Positions 1-9,589 of a stretch of 64,000 nt of DNA are shown here, one piece after another. The notes beneath the pieces are model-generated. The model was not told the DNA's origin. It saw only the letters and a program-made list of their open reading frames with translations, and did no database searches. Source of the stretch: Cryptomeria japonica (Eukaryota; Streptophyta; Pinopsida; Cupressales; Cupressaceae); NCBI RefSeq assembly GCF_030272615.1, contig NC_081406.1:145738091-145802090 (forward strand), given 5' to 3'. Each line of letters opens with the position of its first letter. Position 1 is the first letter of the stretch. The translations under genes were made by a program, and so were the position numbers.

Positions 1-1651
1 CAACTTGCATCAGAAATTTCTTAAAAATATCTAAGTGTAATATTACACTGTTCTCTACTTTCTCCTTGTCATCAGTGGATAGTGTGTTATACAGTTTGCT
101 GATATTCTTCAACTTGCCATCTTCAGTAATTTCATCTAGTAATTTATCAATAGGAGCTATAGATTGTTTTGACTTCTTCTTAGGAGTCAACTTCTTTTTC
201 TTTGGAGTTAATTTCTTTGTAGGGGGCCATATTGCCTGTTGCTTCTGTCTTTTTGGTGTAGGAGAAGGTGCCGGTGAAGGTTTTCTCTTCCTCTCAACTC
301 TCTTGAATACTATAGGTGTGTCACTTTTCGAGGAAGTTCCCATTGGTGAAAGGTGTGTTTCCAGTTGGATTGCTTCTAATTCACCTTCAATTATACTAGT
401 TTGCTTTAGCACATCTTCTTTAATAGCTTTTGCCTACTGGGTTCCTTTTCTAATGGTTGCCTCAACCTTTTTAACTCTTTTCTTTGATTGAATTTGACTT
501 TCTATAGTTTCAACATTGCCAAATACTTCTTCTTCAGGTTCCTTAGGAGCTTTTAGGAGGGCTTTTGCATAGGTTTCTATTATGTTGTCATTAGTTTCAT
601 ACCCCATTTCAGTGACCCAGATCATTCTAGGAACAACTGCCTCCATCCAAATTTCATCTTTCTTTGTTCTAAACAAATTTCCTTTTGGTACTTATCTACA
701 ATAGCTTGTGATAACCTTACTCTTGTTTTAATTCGAGCTTTCAAAGCCTGAAAATACTCATTTAAGTTCTTTTCTCTGTTCTCTCCCATGTTGTTCAGTA
801 ATATTGATAGTTATTTTCCTTTCGGTATATCATATCCAAAGTCTTTGGTGCTAATACCGGGTACTTGTTTGGTTATATATAGCATCAAACAAACAAGTAG
901 GTTTCCAAATCTGAATTTTCCTTTCTTGTCTTTGTTTATCTTTCCCAAATTATCAATCAGTTCATCTTTAAGCCATTCACATATGTCTATCCTTGCATTA
1001 TCATTTACCATATCATAAGCACTTTTAATGCATAGGCTAGAAACTGCGTTTAACCTATTTGCACGTGTGGTCTTGTAACCTAAGATCATACTGATAAATT
1101 TGACATTGATATCCATTATATTATTTACCCTTAGAGACCTTTTGTCAAATATTGCACCGGTTAGGTTTTGTCATAATGTCATGTGAGACCTTCTTAGTTT
1201 TGTCAGGTTTGTTGCCAGTGGAGGGTAACCCTATCACAGCCTTTACCGCTTCTTTAGTAATCTTGTGAATAGAGTCCAACCAAACGAATTCGCCATGAAC
1301 CCTGCTTAACACAATTCTTACGATATCCTTGGGAAAATCTGGGATACTAAGGATTTCTGTAAAACCTAGGGTTTCTATTATTTTGTGTTCAGGTTTGACA
1401 TTTCCTGATTCATCACAAATCATAGATTCATACATATTTTTAATTTCCTCATCACATAGTTCATCAATATGAGTGTATATACATTCTAGGGTCTTCAGCA
1501 TATACTACCCCTTTAGGTATTTGAGAAAATGCACCTAAACTATCATATTTCTTCGCAATTTCGGGAACTAGCTGGAATATGGGTCTAGGGAATTTAATAA
1601 CTTCAACAATAGTAAGGTTTGCAAAAATTCAGGAGTAGATGAGGATGCCAT
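1..1651 (-). pseudogene. Element A ORF2, decayed and partial
   Basis: This is the counterpart of ORF2 in element B. The likely start is at 1651: the first residues (MASSST in B) match B's start at 4707. Readable blocks are 1145-1501 (with IPDFPKDIVRIVLSRVHGEF), 811-1116 (with ANRLNAVSSLCIKSAYDMV) and 434-676 (with KKDEIWMEAVVPRMIWVTEM). Further homology to B (KLKNISKLYN..LSTDDKEKVEN) continues to position 1. Small indels shift the frame just after the start and near 1465, so it is not translatable as it stands. The motif around KAVIGLPSTGN recalls plant transposon-associated proteins, but I cannot name the family. The plus-strand ORF at 66-491 is a shadow of it. Confidence 0.7.
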
Positions 1652-1958
1652 AGCTATAAATACCTTAATCTGTCTTAGGGATGAAAGATTTGATAGATTG
1701 CTTCGCTTCTTTGCTTGGAATGCCTTTGCTCAAGATTTTTGTGCTCTCGAAGATTTGAATGCTTGGTGAAATGAAAATGGAGTCAAAACACTTGTTTTAT
1801 AATGTTATTTTCTTCACCTACCACATTTAATGCTTGCCGATTAAGTCACAACTTAACTTATTTGCTGGTAAAGAAGTAATCTCAACTTTTCACCATCAAC
1901 CGAGAGAATAATAGCATGTTTTTACATTCAGTTGCTAAACCCTCAAAAGGATTTTCCT
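1652..1958 (-). other. Element A spacer between gag and ORF2
   Basis: About 300 bases between the gag stop and the ORF2 start. They align with 4409-4706 of element B, including the shared stretch about lost cases of CGAGCATTCAAA-like and AGTTGAGATTAC-like sequence in both. No ORF of its own is seen. It may act as a leader for ORF2 expression, but no splice or initiation signal can be named. Confidence 0.45.
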
Positions 1959-3044
1959 TCAATTAGATGAAGAGTCTCCTACCGGTGGAGTGTTACTCTG
2001 TTCTGCCAGTGGAGGAGTATTCCCATCAACATTCAGTTCTGATTTTCTGATCCATTGTTTTGAGAATTCTTGTTTTACCTCTTCAACCTTTTTTTTACCT
2101 TTCAAACTAGGACCTTTGTTATTTGCCGGTGAGGACTTGCTTCTACAAAATTTAGCAATGTGTCCAATCTTGTTACAGGTATAACAAGTCACATTGTTTT
2201 TATGAATTGCTTTCCCATATCCTATGTCGGTGTGTGTTCTGTATTGATTAGATAAGTGTCCAAATCTTCCACAAACATAACATCTTACATTCATTCTGCA
2301 ATTTTCTAAATTATGACCAACTTTGTTGCATTTAGAACATTGACCGGTGGGTGTATTGGTGTTCTGATAATTTCTAGATCTACATTGATTTGCTCTATGA
2401 TCATACTTGTTATAGCTAAAGCATTTGCCATTAAATTTATAAGCAGTAGGTTGTCTTACCGGTTTGCTATGATCATGTGTGTTTGCGGTACGGAAGCTTT
2501 CACCAGCTTCAAAGCCAAGGCCATTAGTGTCACCATTTGGTTTATGATTCTTCAACATTTCACCAAGTTCTTTTGAGCTTTTCTTGAATTTCTTCTTGTG
2601 CTGATTTGCAGTAGCTAGTTCTCTTTCCAAGATTTCTTTTTGTCTCATAAGTTCATTTGAGTCATTTTGTGTGTGCATCAGATCTGTCTTCAATATATCA
2701 TTTTCATAACTAAGTCTTTTGTTTTCATTTGCAACATCATTTAGTCTTCTAGTCATATCCTGCATCTCATTCTGTGTTGTACTTATCTCTTGTCTTAGTT
2801 TGTTTACAAGATCATTAAGAGTTTCCTTTTCATCTCCCTCTTTCTGCATCTTCTCACAAAGTTCTCTTCTTTTATTCCTTGCTATAGTGTAATTTTCTTG
2901 AAGTGCTTGAATGATATCCTGAGCAACTTTTAGATCATCTTCAAGTTTGATATTCTTCAATTTTTCTGTATCATAGTCTGAAAGAGTTGTTTCCAATTGT
3001 TTCTTCAAGTTATCCACCTCCATCAATTGCAAGATCTTCCTCAA
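1959..3044 (-). CDS. Element A gag-like protein: coiled coil plus four CCHC zinc knuckles
   Basis: Intact 361-residue ORF. Residues about 10-165 are rich in heptad-like Leu/Lys/Glu and read as a long coiled coil (for example LKKQLETTLSDYDTEKLKNI). Residues about 205-305 hold four knuckle motifs: CFSYNKYDHRANQC (second Cys now Tyr), CSKCNKVGHNLENC, CYVCGRFGHLSNQY (last Cys now Tyr) and CYTCNKIGHIAKFC. The tail is Lys-rich and then Ser/Pro-rich. CCHC knuckles bind nucleic acid in retroelement Gag proteins, so a nucleocapsid-like role in RNA packaging is inferred. Typical copia Gags have one knuckle and no long N-terminal coiled coil, so this protein is unusual. It follows a tRNA-Met PBS by about 30 bases, as a gag would. 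Confidence 0.8.
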   Translation of the reverse strand: MRKILQLMEVDNLKKQLETTLSDYDTEKLKNIKLEDDLKVAQDIIQALQENYTIARNKRRELCEKMQKEGDEKETLNDLVNKLRQEISTTQNEMQDMTRRLNDVANENKRLSYENDILKTDLMHTQNDSNELMRQKEILERELATANQHKKKFKKSSKELGEMLKNHKPNGDTNGLGFEAGESFRTANTHDHSKPVRQPTAYKFNGKCFSYNKYDHRANQCRSRNYQNTNTPTGQCSKCNKVGHNLENCRMNVRCYVCGRFGHLSNQYRTHTDIGYGKAIHKNNVTCYTCNKIGHIAKFCRSKSSPANNKGPSLKGKKKVEEVKQEFSKQWIRKSELNVDGNTPPLAEQSNTPPVGDSSSN

Positions 3045-3073
3045 GCTGTTAAGCTTCTAAAAATAGAGGACCA

Positions 3074-3086
3074 GGCTCTGATACCA
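3074..3086 (-). other. Element A primer-binding site (tRNA-iMet)
   Basis: The minus strand reads TGGTATCAGAGCCTGG, matching the complement of the 3' end of plant initiator tRNA-Met except for one base beyond the 13-base core. It lies two bases inside the LTR edge. This fixes the element's orientation and marks the start of minus-strand DNA synthesis. Confidence 0.9.
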
Positions 3087-3088
3087 AT

Positions 3089-3878
3089 TGTTAGGATTCC
3101 CAAAGATACTGAGAGGGGGGGAGGTGAATCGGTATCTAACAGGTTATATAATTTACTTGATTTAAAACATGTAAAACATATCAATATAGTATACTGGTAA
3201 ACCAGAAATAATGCAGCAAACAAAGATAACAACAACCACATGAAAAGAACACCATAACACAGTAGTTTAACAAGGAAACCTGATGTGGGAAAAACCTCTG
3301 TGGGATTTGTGACCCACAATATTCGCTTACTAGCCAATAAGTGAATATTACTCTTACAATAGGGGCTTGCACATGCAGGAAGGCCAAGTGCCTAGAGATC
3401 ACTACTCAAATACAAAATGAGAAGTCACACTGACTTACAAAATGGATTATACAAATCCAATGTCTTGTACTGCTTCAAATTAGCATCTGCTATGCTAGAT
3501 CCAGTACCGGTTTTAGCTCTGCTTCATACATAAACCCTTAACCTTTAATTCGCATATTAGGTCCGCCTTATTTCGTCTCTCACTCTATTACAAAATGTTT
3601 TACAATGATCTCATACATATATGAGTCATATTACAACTCGCCATGTCGGCTTACAATGATTTTACAATTAATTACAAAATATATTATAAACAAAATTCGT
3701 GTCAGCCAGGGTGTCAGTATCCTTCCTTTGTCTGTCGGTGTCCTGTGTGCCGGTATAGAGTCTGTCGCTGCTAGTGCCAGTATATTGTCTTGTCGGTATC
3801 ATATGATTGCAAGGTTGCCATCAATGACAAAACCTTCAATCACCTACAATTTCTCATTAGAGTGTGCGTTTGCCAACA
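3089..3878 (-). repeat. Element A 5' LTR (790 bp)
   Basis: On the plus strand it begins TGTTAGGATTCC and ends TTTGCCAACA, giving TG...CA termini. It is the reverse complement of the LTR at 8198-8985, almost base for base. Near its plus-strand start is a G run followed by GTGAATC, shared with other LTRs here. A leader block with a double hairpin lies at 3366-3393. The ORFs at 3041-3402 fall inside the LTR and are not considered real. Confidence 0.9.
3366..3393 (-). promoter_or_regulatory. Double hairpin in element A LTR leader
   Basis: CTTGCA-CA-TGCAGG is followed at once by AGGC-CAAGT-GCCT, two short inverted repeats side by side. Equivalent pairs occur in the LTRs of B, C, D and copia F, with a weaker version in copia G. 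It lies in what should be the R-U5 leader of the transcript. Retroelement leaders often hold dimerisation or packaging structures; that role is inference here. Confidence 0.5.
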
Positions 3879-4408
3879 CTGCAAACAATCAGGATCATAG
3901 CAAACCGGTAAGACAACCTACTGCTTACAAATTTAATGGCAAATGCTTTAACTGTAACAAGTATTGTCATAGAGAAAATCAGTGTAGATCTAGAAATTAT
4001 CGGAACAACAATACACCCACCAGTCAATGTTCTAAATGCAACAAAGTTGGTCATAATTCAGAAAATTGCAGAATGAATGTAAGATGTTATGTTTGTGGAA
4101 GATTTGGACATTTATCTAATCAATGCAGAACACATACTGACATAGGATATGGGAAAGCTATTCAGAAAAACAATGTGACTTGTTATGCCTGTAACAAGAT
4201 TGGGCACATTGCTAAATTTTGTAGAAGCAATACCTCACCAGCAAATAACAAAGGTCCTAGTTTGAAAGGTAAAGAAAAGGTTGAAGAGGTAAAGCAAGAA
4301 TTCTCAAAACAATGGATTAGAAAGTCAGATCAGAATGTTGATGTGAATACTCCTGCATTGGTAGAATAGAGTAACACTCCAATGGCAGGAGACTCTTCAT
4401 CTAACTGA
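3879..4408 (+). pseudogene. Element B gag-like protein, C-terminal part
   Basis: The frame enters from A's LTR at 3879, so the N-terminal coiled coil is absent. All four knuckles are intact here: CFNCNKYCHRENQC, CSKCNKVGHNSENC, CYVCGRFGHLSNQC and CYACNKIGHIAKFC. That shows the Tyr substitutions in copy A are decay. A TAG at 4367 stands where A has a Gln codon (CAG to TAG). The original end is the TGA at 4406-4408, after the same GDSSSN tail as A. The Met at 3605 belongs to LTR sequence and is not the gag start. Confidence 0.8.
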
Positions 4409-4706
4409 AGGAAAATCCTTTGAGGTTTTAGCAACTAAAAGAGAAACATGCTATTATTCCCTCAGTCGATGGTAAGAAGTTGAAATTACTTCTATACCGG
4501 CAGAAAATTTAAGTCATTACTTAACCGACAAGCATTAAATGTGGTAGTTGGAGAAAATGATATTATAAAGCAAGTGTTTTGGCTCCATTTTCATTCACCG
4601 AGCATTCAAACTTTCGAGAGCACGAAAATTTCCAAGCGAAGGCACCCTTAGCAAAGTAATTCATCAAGCAAATCATTCATTAAGGCAGATAAAGGTATTT
4701 ATATCC
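4409..4706 (+). other. Element B spacer between gag and ORF2
   Basis: About 300 bases with no ORF. They match the equivalent spacer in element A, so the segment is part of the family design and not a later insert. I see no recognisable promoter or splice signal. Confidence 0.45.
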
Positions 4707-7700
4707 ATGGCTTCTTCATCTACTCCTGAATTCATTGCAAACCCTACTGTTGTTGAAGTAGTTAAGCGCCCTAGACCCATCTTCAAATTGGTTCCCGAAA
4801 TTGCTAAGAAAGATGATGAGATAGGAGCATTCTCCCAAATCCCCAAAGGAGTGGTTTATGGTGAAGACCCTTGAATGTATATACATTTTCATATAGAGGA
4901 ATTGGGCGATGATGAAATCAAAAACATGTATAAATCATTAATTTGTGATGAATCCATAAATGTCAAAACTAAACACAAGATAATAGAAACCCTATGTTTT
5001 AAAGAAATTCTTAGTATCCCAGATTTTCCCAAGGATATCATAAGAATTGTGCTAAGGAGGGTTCATGGTGAATTATTTTGGTTGGACTCTATTCACAAGA
5101 TTACTAAGGAAGTTTTCAAAGTAGTAACAGGGTTACCTTCCATCGGTAATAGACTTGACAAAACCAAGAGAGTCTCAAATGACACAGTGATAGACCTAAC
5201 TGGTGTAACATTTGACAAGAGATCACTGAGGGTAATTGATGTAATAGATATCAATGTCAAATTTATTAGTATGATCTTAGGCTACAAAACTACACATGCA
5301 AATAGGTTAAACTCAGTCTCTAGCCTATGCATTAAAAGTGCCTATGATATGGTAAATGATAATGCAAGGATAGACATATGTGAATGGCTTAAAGATGAAC
5401 TGATTGATAATTTGGGAAAGATAAAGAAAGACAAAAAGGGAACATTCAGATTTGGAAACCTACTTGTTTGTTTGATGTTGTACCTAACCAAACAAGTACC
5501 CAGTATTGGTATTAGAAATTTTGGTTTTGATATACCGGTAGGCAAACAATTGTTAGATTTACTGAACAACATGGGAGAGAACAGGGAAAAGAACATAAAT
5601 GAGTATTTTCAGGCACTGAAGGCCCGAATGAAAACTAGAGTTAGATTGTCACAAACAATTGTGGACAAATATAAGGATGAAATCTGTTTTGTGATAAAGA
5701 AGGATGAAATTTGGATGGAGGCAATTATTCCTAGAACTATCTAGGTAACTGAAATGGGGTATGAAACTGATAACAACATAATAGAAACTTATGCAAAAGC
5801 CATCCTAGAAGCTCCAAAGGAACCTGAAGAAATAGTTTTTGGCAGTGCTGAAACAATAGAAAGCCAAATTCAATCAAGAAAAAAGGTTAAGAAGGTTGAG
5901 GCAACTGTTAGAAAAGGAACCTGACAGGCACAAGCTATCAAGGAAGATGTATTAAGACAAACCAGTATTAAGGAGAGTGAACTGGAAGAACTTCAACTGG
6001 AAATTCATCTCTCACCGGTTGCAACTTCCTCTAAGAGTGACATACCGACTAAATTCAAAAGAGTTGAAAGGAAGAGAAAAAATTCACCGGTACCCTCACC
6101 TTCTCCTAGAAAAACAAGACATAAGCAACAAGCAGTGAGGCCCCCAGCAAAGAAACTGACTCCAAAGAAAAAAAAGATGACTTCAAAGAAGAAGACTCAA
6201 CAAACTATTGCTCCCATTGATAAACTTCTCAATGAAATAACAGAGTATGGAAAGCTGAAAAATATTAACAAATTATATGACACACTATCGGCTGATGACA
6301 AGGAGAAAGTAGAGAACAATGTAATCTTACACTTAGATATTTACAAGAAATTTTTTATGCAAGTTGTTGATGAAATACCGACAAATCTGTATAATAGACT
6401 AGAAGCTAGAAGGCTAGCTATTGTTGAGATTGATAAGAAAATAAAGATTGAAAAACTACTTGTTGTACATCCTGTCAACTCACTTGATGAGATAGATCAA
6501 TTGATCTCTGAGGCTAACCGGTCGGTATTTTCAACTGCTCACTGACATGTAGCACTGATGGTAGGTAGAGTGAATGAGGTAACAAAAGAAACAACTAATG
6601 CATGGGATATATTCCTTGTAGAGAAGGAGAAATAGGAAGAGTATCGAAGCCCTAAACACATCAAAGTAGATCAAAAGGATAAGGGAAAAGGTAAGGTTGG
6701 TGGACCACCCATACTCCACCAGTAGTCACTACTGACAATCAACCAGCTACTGAGAGTATGGACACACCACACAAGGATACAAATCCTGATTCTGAGGTGT
6801 TATATACAATGAACATTCACACTCAGAAAGTCAACATTGTGGTGGATAAATAATCAATTGGGAAATCAGATGTGGCAATAAAGCCATCGACAGAAAACAT
6901 TATAGTGACCCCAGACACTGGAAAGGCAAAGACCATAGATGTACATAATGATTCATCTACTAAGCTACCGATAACAAGTAGTATAGAAGAAAAACCGGCA
7001 GTGGACAACATTGAGAAACAAGCTCCCTCACAGGAATAGGTTCATGTAGAGACAGTGCAACTGACAATAGCTGAGAAACCCAAACCTTTGCTTAGAGAAA
7101 TGCAAACACAAACTGACCTACCAGAGGTCACTACAAGCAAAGAAGTTACTCACACCGGTGGAATAGAAATTGTTGGTTCTTCCATGACAAATTTCAGACC
7201 AACAAATATGACAAAAGTTCTATTAGATTCAATCAAGAAAACAACAGAGTGCAGTGCACAAGCATACAGAGTTATTGATGATACAATCCCAATTTTGAAA
7301 ATGATAGCACCCAAGTGTAATGTGGATAATAAAGATTATTTAAATTAACTTGACACATTGTCCAAGTACATTACTGACAACATTGTGATAGTTGAACAAA
7401 TAAATGAGGAAGCATTCAAAGAGAAAATTGAGAAAGAAAAACATAAATTCTTTGAAGAGGAAATTAAGAAGTTTATGAGACAATTTGACACTCTTTTACC
7501 GACACTATGTAAAACATTAAAAGAATTTAAAAAGTTGTATAGAGATATATGTAAAACAAACTTTTTGACAATAGATATAAACAAGAAGATCAGTATGGTA
7601 CAGGAAGAAATAAATAAATTAGCTGATAATTTCATTAATTCATCTGAACCATTATCAGTTTTTGAGCAGAAAATAACAGGTTTTGAGGAGGAACTTCAAA

Positions 7701-7966
7701 AATTTGAAAGAGAGAAGGAAAGAATAAAAGGAAAGGCAAAAGATTTGAAATGGAGACTTAGTCCAAAATTGGACTACCTCGCCTCCTTAAGAAAAGAGAT
7801 ATCTGAGGCCTTGGTTCAAGGAGAGAAGACACCAGAACAACAATTACGACACCTCACCGGTACAATTCAGAGGATAGAGGCCGCAATAAAGGACAGTGAA
7901 GGGTTCACTGAGAGCCTGAATCTAGTATTGGTAGGCCTTTTTCAGATTGTAACCAACCGGTTATAG
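4707..7966 (+). pseudogene. Element B ORF2: large protein of unknown function, decayed
   Basis: The likely start is the ATG at 4707 (MASSSTPEF); the Met at 4875 lies after an in-frame TGA at 4872. The frame runs to about 6715 with stops at 5742 (Trp codon in copy A), about 5922 and 6543, then shifts by one frame to the TAG at 7964. Full length would be near 1,085 residues. Parts in order: a conserved N-terminal block (IHKITKEVFKVVTGLPSIGN, then ICEWLKDELIDNLG), a Lys/Arg-rich Pro segment (about 6050-6220), a helical block (LYNRLEARRLAIVEIDKKIK) shared with element D, a Thr/Asp/Pro-rich stretch, and a coiled coil at 7358-7966. No protease, integrase or RT motif is present. I do not recognise the family. 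The position suggests a structural or mobilisation role, which is unproven. Confidence 0.7.
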
Positions 7967-8022
7967 GGATGAAGCTAGAAACCACACTTAGTTGACACTT
8001 TGACAACCTTTGTCATTGATTA

Positions 8023-8034
8023 CAAAGGGGGAGT
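8023..8034 (+). other. Extra polypurine-like tract upstream of the true PPT
   Basis: CAAAGGGGGAG occurs here about 165 bases before the LTR, in a context (TTGTCATTGAT before it) similar to that of the real PPT (TTGCCATCAAT). A third, weaker one (CAGGGGGAGC) lies near 8078. Internal purine tracts can prime extra plus-strand synthesis in some retroelements; that role is inference here. Confidence 0.4.
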
Positions 8035-8184
8035 AGTGGTAATGAGAAAAATGACTAGCAAAAGACACCATCAGCTCAGGGGGAGCACATATGATTTGGC
8101 ACACAGTTTTTGGTAAGACAATTTTGGCAGATTCTTTTTGGATGACCCTTTTTGGATTTTTCTCTTGACTGTTGCCATCAATGC

Positions 8185-8197
8185 CAAAGGGGGAGAT
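8185..8197 (+). other. Element B polypurine tract
   Basis: CAAAGGGGGAGAT lies directly against the 3' LTR start TGTTGG. The same motif, inverted, sits against the 3' LTRs of copia F (22082) and copia E (35492). It marks the site where plus-strand DNA synthesis would start. Confidence 0.85.
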
Positions 8198-8410
8198 TGT
8201 TGGCAAATGCACACTCCAATGAGAAATTGTAGGTGATTGAAGGTTTTTTCATTGATGGCAACCTTGCAATCATATGATACCAGCAAGACAATTATACCAG
8301 CACCGACAATGACAAACTCTACACTGGCACACAAAACACCGACAGTGAAAGGAAGGATACCGACACCCAGGCCGACATGAATTTTGTTGATAATATATTT
8401 TGTAGCTAAT

Positions 8411-8417
8411 TATAAAA
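8411..8417 (+). promoter_or_regulatory. Possible TATA box in element B LTR
   Basis: TATAAAA, about 270 bases upstream of the double hairpin. Copy A has TGTAAAA at the same place, so it is either lost there or not the real box. A second AT-rich candidate is CATATATGTATG at about 8454. Low confidence. Confidence 0.3.
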
Positions 8418-8682
8418 TCATTGTAAGCCAACATGGCGAGTTGTAATATGACTCATATATGTATGAGATCATTGTAGAACATTTGGTAATAAGGAAATAG
8501 GTGAAATTATGTAGACCTAATATGTGAATTTTAGGTTAAGGGTTTATGTATGCAGCAGAGCTAAAACCGGTACTAGATCTAGCATAGAAGATGTTATTTT
8601 GAAGCAGTACAAGACATTAGATTAATATAATCAATTTTTGTAAGTCAATATGACTTCCTTCTGTAATTGAGCAGTGAGCTTT

Positions 8683-8710
8683 AGGCACTTGGCCTTCCTG
8701 CATGTGCAGG
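8683..8710 (+). promoter_or_regulatory. Double hairpin in element B LTR leader
   Basis: AGGC-ACTTG-GCCT (8683-8695), one spacer base, then CCTGCA-TG-TGCAGG (8697-8710). Both stems are perfect. The first stem is conserved between elements while its five-base loop varies (CAAGT, CAATA and TTACA on the other strand), which suggests the pairing matters. Likely in the R-U5 leader of the element RNA. Confidence 0.5.
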
Positions 8711-8985
8711 CCCCTATTGTAGTAGTAATATTCCCTTATTGGCCAGTAAGTGAATATTGTGTGTCACAAATCCCATCGAAGTTTTTCCCACACCGAGTTT
8801 CCTCATTAAACTACTATGTTATGGTGTGCTCTTCATGTGGTTATTGTTTTTCTTGTTTACTGCATTACTTTTGATTTACCGGTACACTGTATTGACATCC
8901 TTTACATGTTTTAATTCAAGTAAATTAATAAACCGGTTACATACTGATTCAACCCCCCCTCTCAGTATCTTTGGGAATCTTAACA

Positions 8986-9540
8986 GGATCCCTAGGGGCT
9001 ATTGGTGTCAGATTGAGTGGAGTTAGGGTACTAGAGGGTGGAGGAGAGGAGGAGCGAGTAGCTCCCAAGCAAGTGAGACAGAGGAGAAATTAGCAAGGGG
9101 GAGTCAGAGGTGGAGATGGAGGCAGAGAGCCTACGAGGGAGCAGGGGGCGGATGCAACACAGTCAATGAGAGCACGTTTGACAAGTCTACAGTCATAGTT
9201 GATAGTGGTACAGACACAGCTGGCAGAGCGAGACTGATAGCTGGCGAATCGTAGAGAAGAGAGAGATCATCAGTTAGCTAAGGTGAGAGTAGAGCGCGAT
9301 CGTCAGGTCATAGAGATGAGGGCAGTGTGAGATGCTTTTCAGCAAGAGGTTCTCCATCAGACTAGTCGGGTGACCTATTATGTTGCAGCTTATAATGTAG
9401 CAGTTCCATTAGCGCAGTAGGTTGTACCCTACTTGTAGTACATGGCATGGTTTGAGGGAGCTCGAGCACCTCGTCAGGACCCTGGTTAGCAGGCTCCACC
9501 TCCTCCACCACCTAGCGATGAGGGAGAGGTAGAGAGCTAG
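8986..9540 (+). pseudogene. Decayed coiled-coil protein remnant flanking element B
   Basis: One frame stays readable from 8986 to the stop at 9538, broken by about eight TAG/TGA codons, nearly all explicable as CAG to TAG or CGA to TGA. It is Arg/Glu/Gln-rich (LANRREERDHQLAKVRVERD), then VTYYVAAYNVAVPLAQ, then a Pro-rich end (PPPPPPSDEGEVES). Composition fits the C-terminal tail of a plant transposon-type protein, but I cannot name the family. Element B's 3' LTR abuts its upstream edge, so B probably inserted into it. Confidence 0.5.
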
Positions 9541-9589
9541 ATTTTTTTGTGTAGGTCTTAGATTTTTTTGTTAGATACCCCATTTTTTG

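Larger units (their letters stand above)
1..3878 (-). mobile_element. Element A: pol-less LTR retroelement, 5' LTR, gag-like ORF and part of ORF2
   Basis: Read on the minus strand this is a 5' LTR (3089-3878), a tRNA-Met PBS (3074-3086), a gag-like zinc-knuckle ORF (1959-3044) and a decayed second ORF that runs off the window at position 1. The 3' end and 3' LTR lie outside. The plus-strand copy B has the same proteins in the same order, which confirms the layout. At 3878 the LTR directly abuts the gag of element B, so A most likely inserted into B. The TSD cannot be tested because the other end is missing. No protease, integrase, RT or RNase H is seen in A or in the whole interior of B. Confidence 0.8.
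3879..8985 (+). mobile_element. Element B: pol-less LTR retroelement, 5' end missing
   Basis: Plus-strand relative of A. It starts inside the gag knuckle region at the edge of A's LTR, then has a spacer, a long ORF2, a polypurine tract and a 788-bp 3' LTR. The region between gag and LTR is about 3.8 kb, and every readable stretch belongs to ORF2, so no pol is hidden there. Its 5' LTR and gag N-terminus should lie beyond element A, to the left of the window. Confidence 0.8.
8198..8985 (+). repeat. Element B 3' LTR (788 bp)
   Basis: Begins TGTTGGCAAATGC right after the polypurine tract and ends GGGAATCTTAACA. It is the near-perfect reverse complement of A's LTR at 3089-3878. The terminal part has the C-run typical of this group (AACCCCCCCTCTCAG). 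The ORFs at 8674-9026 are within LTR sequence and are not taken as genes. Confidence 0.9.

Noticed and set aside
66-491. 141-codon plus-strand ORF at the window start
   Set aside because: It is the antisense of element A ORF2, whose minus-strand reading matches element B.
3071-3090. GCTCTGATACCA motifs as possible tRNA-Met genes (also 26570, 30472, 40185)
   Set aside because: Only the 3' end of the tRNA is matched, always beside an LTR. They are primer-binding sites.
8674-9026. Small ORFs with signal-peptide-like hydrophobic stretches
   Set aside because: Within the element B LTR; the same pattern appears inverted in element A's LTR, where it is also non-coding.
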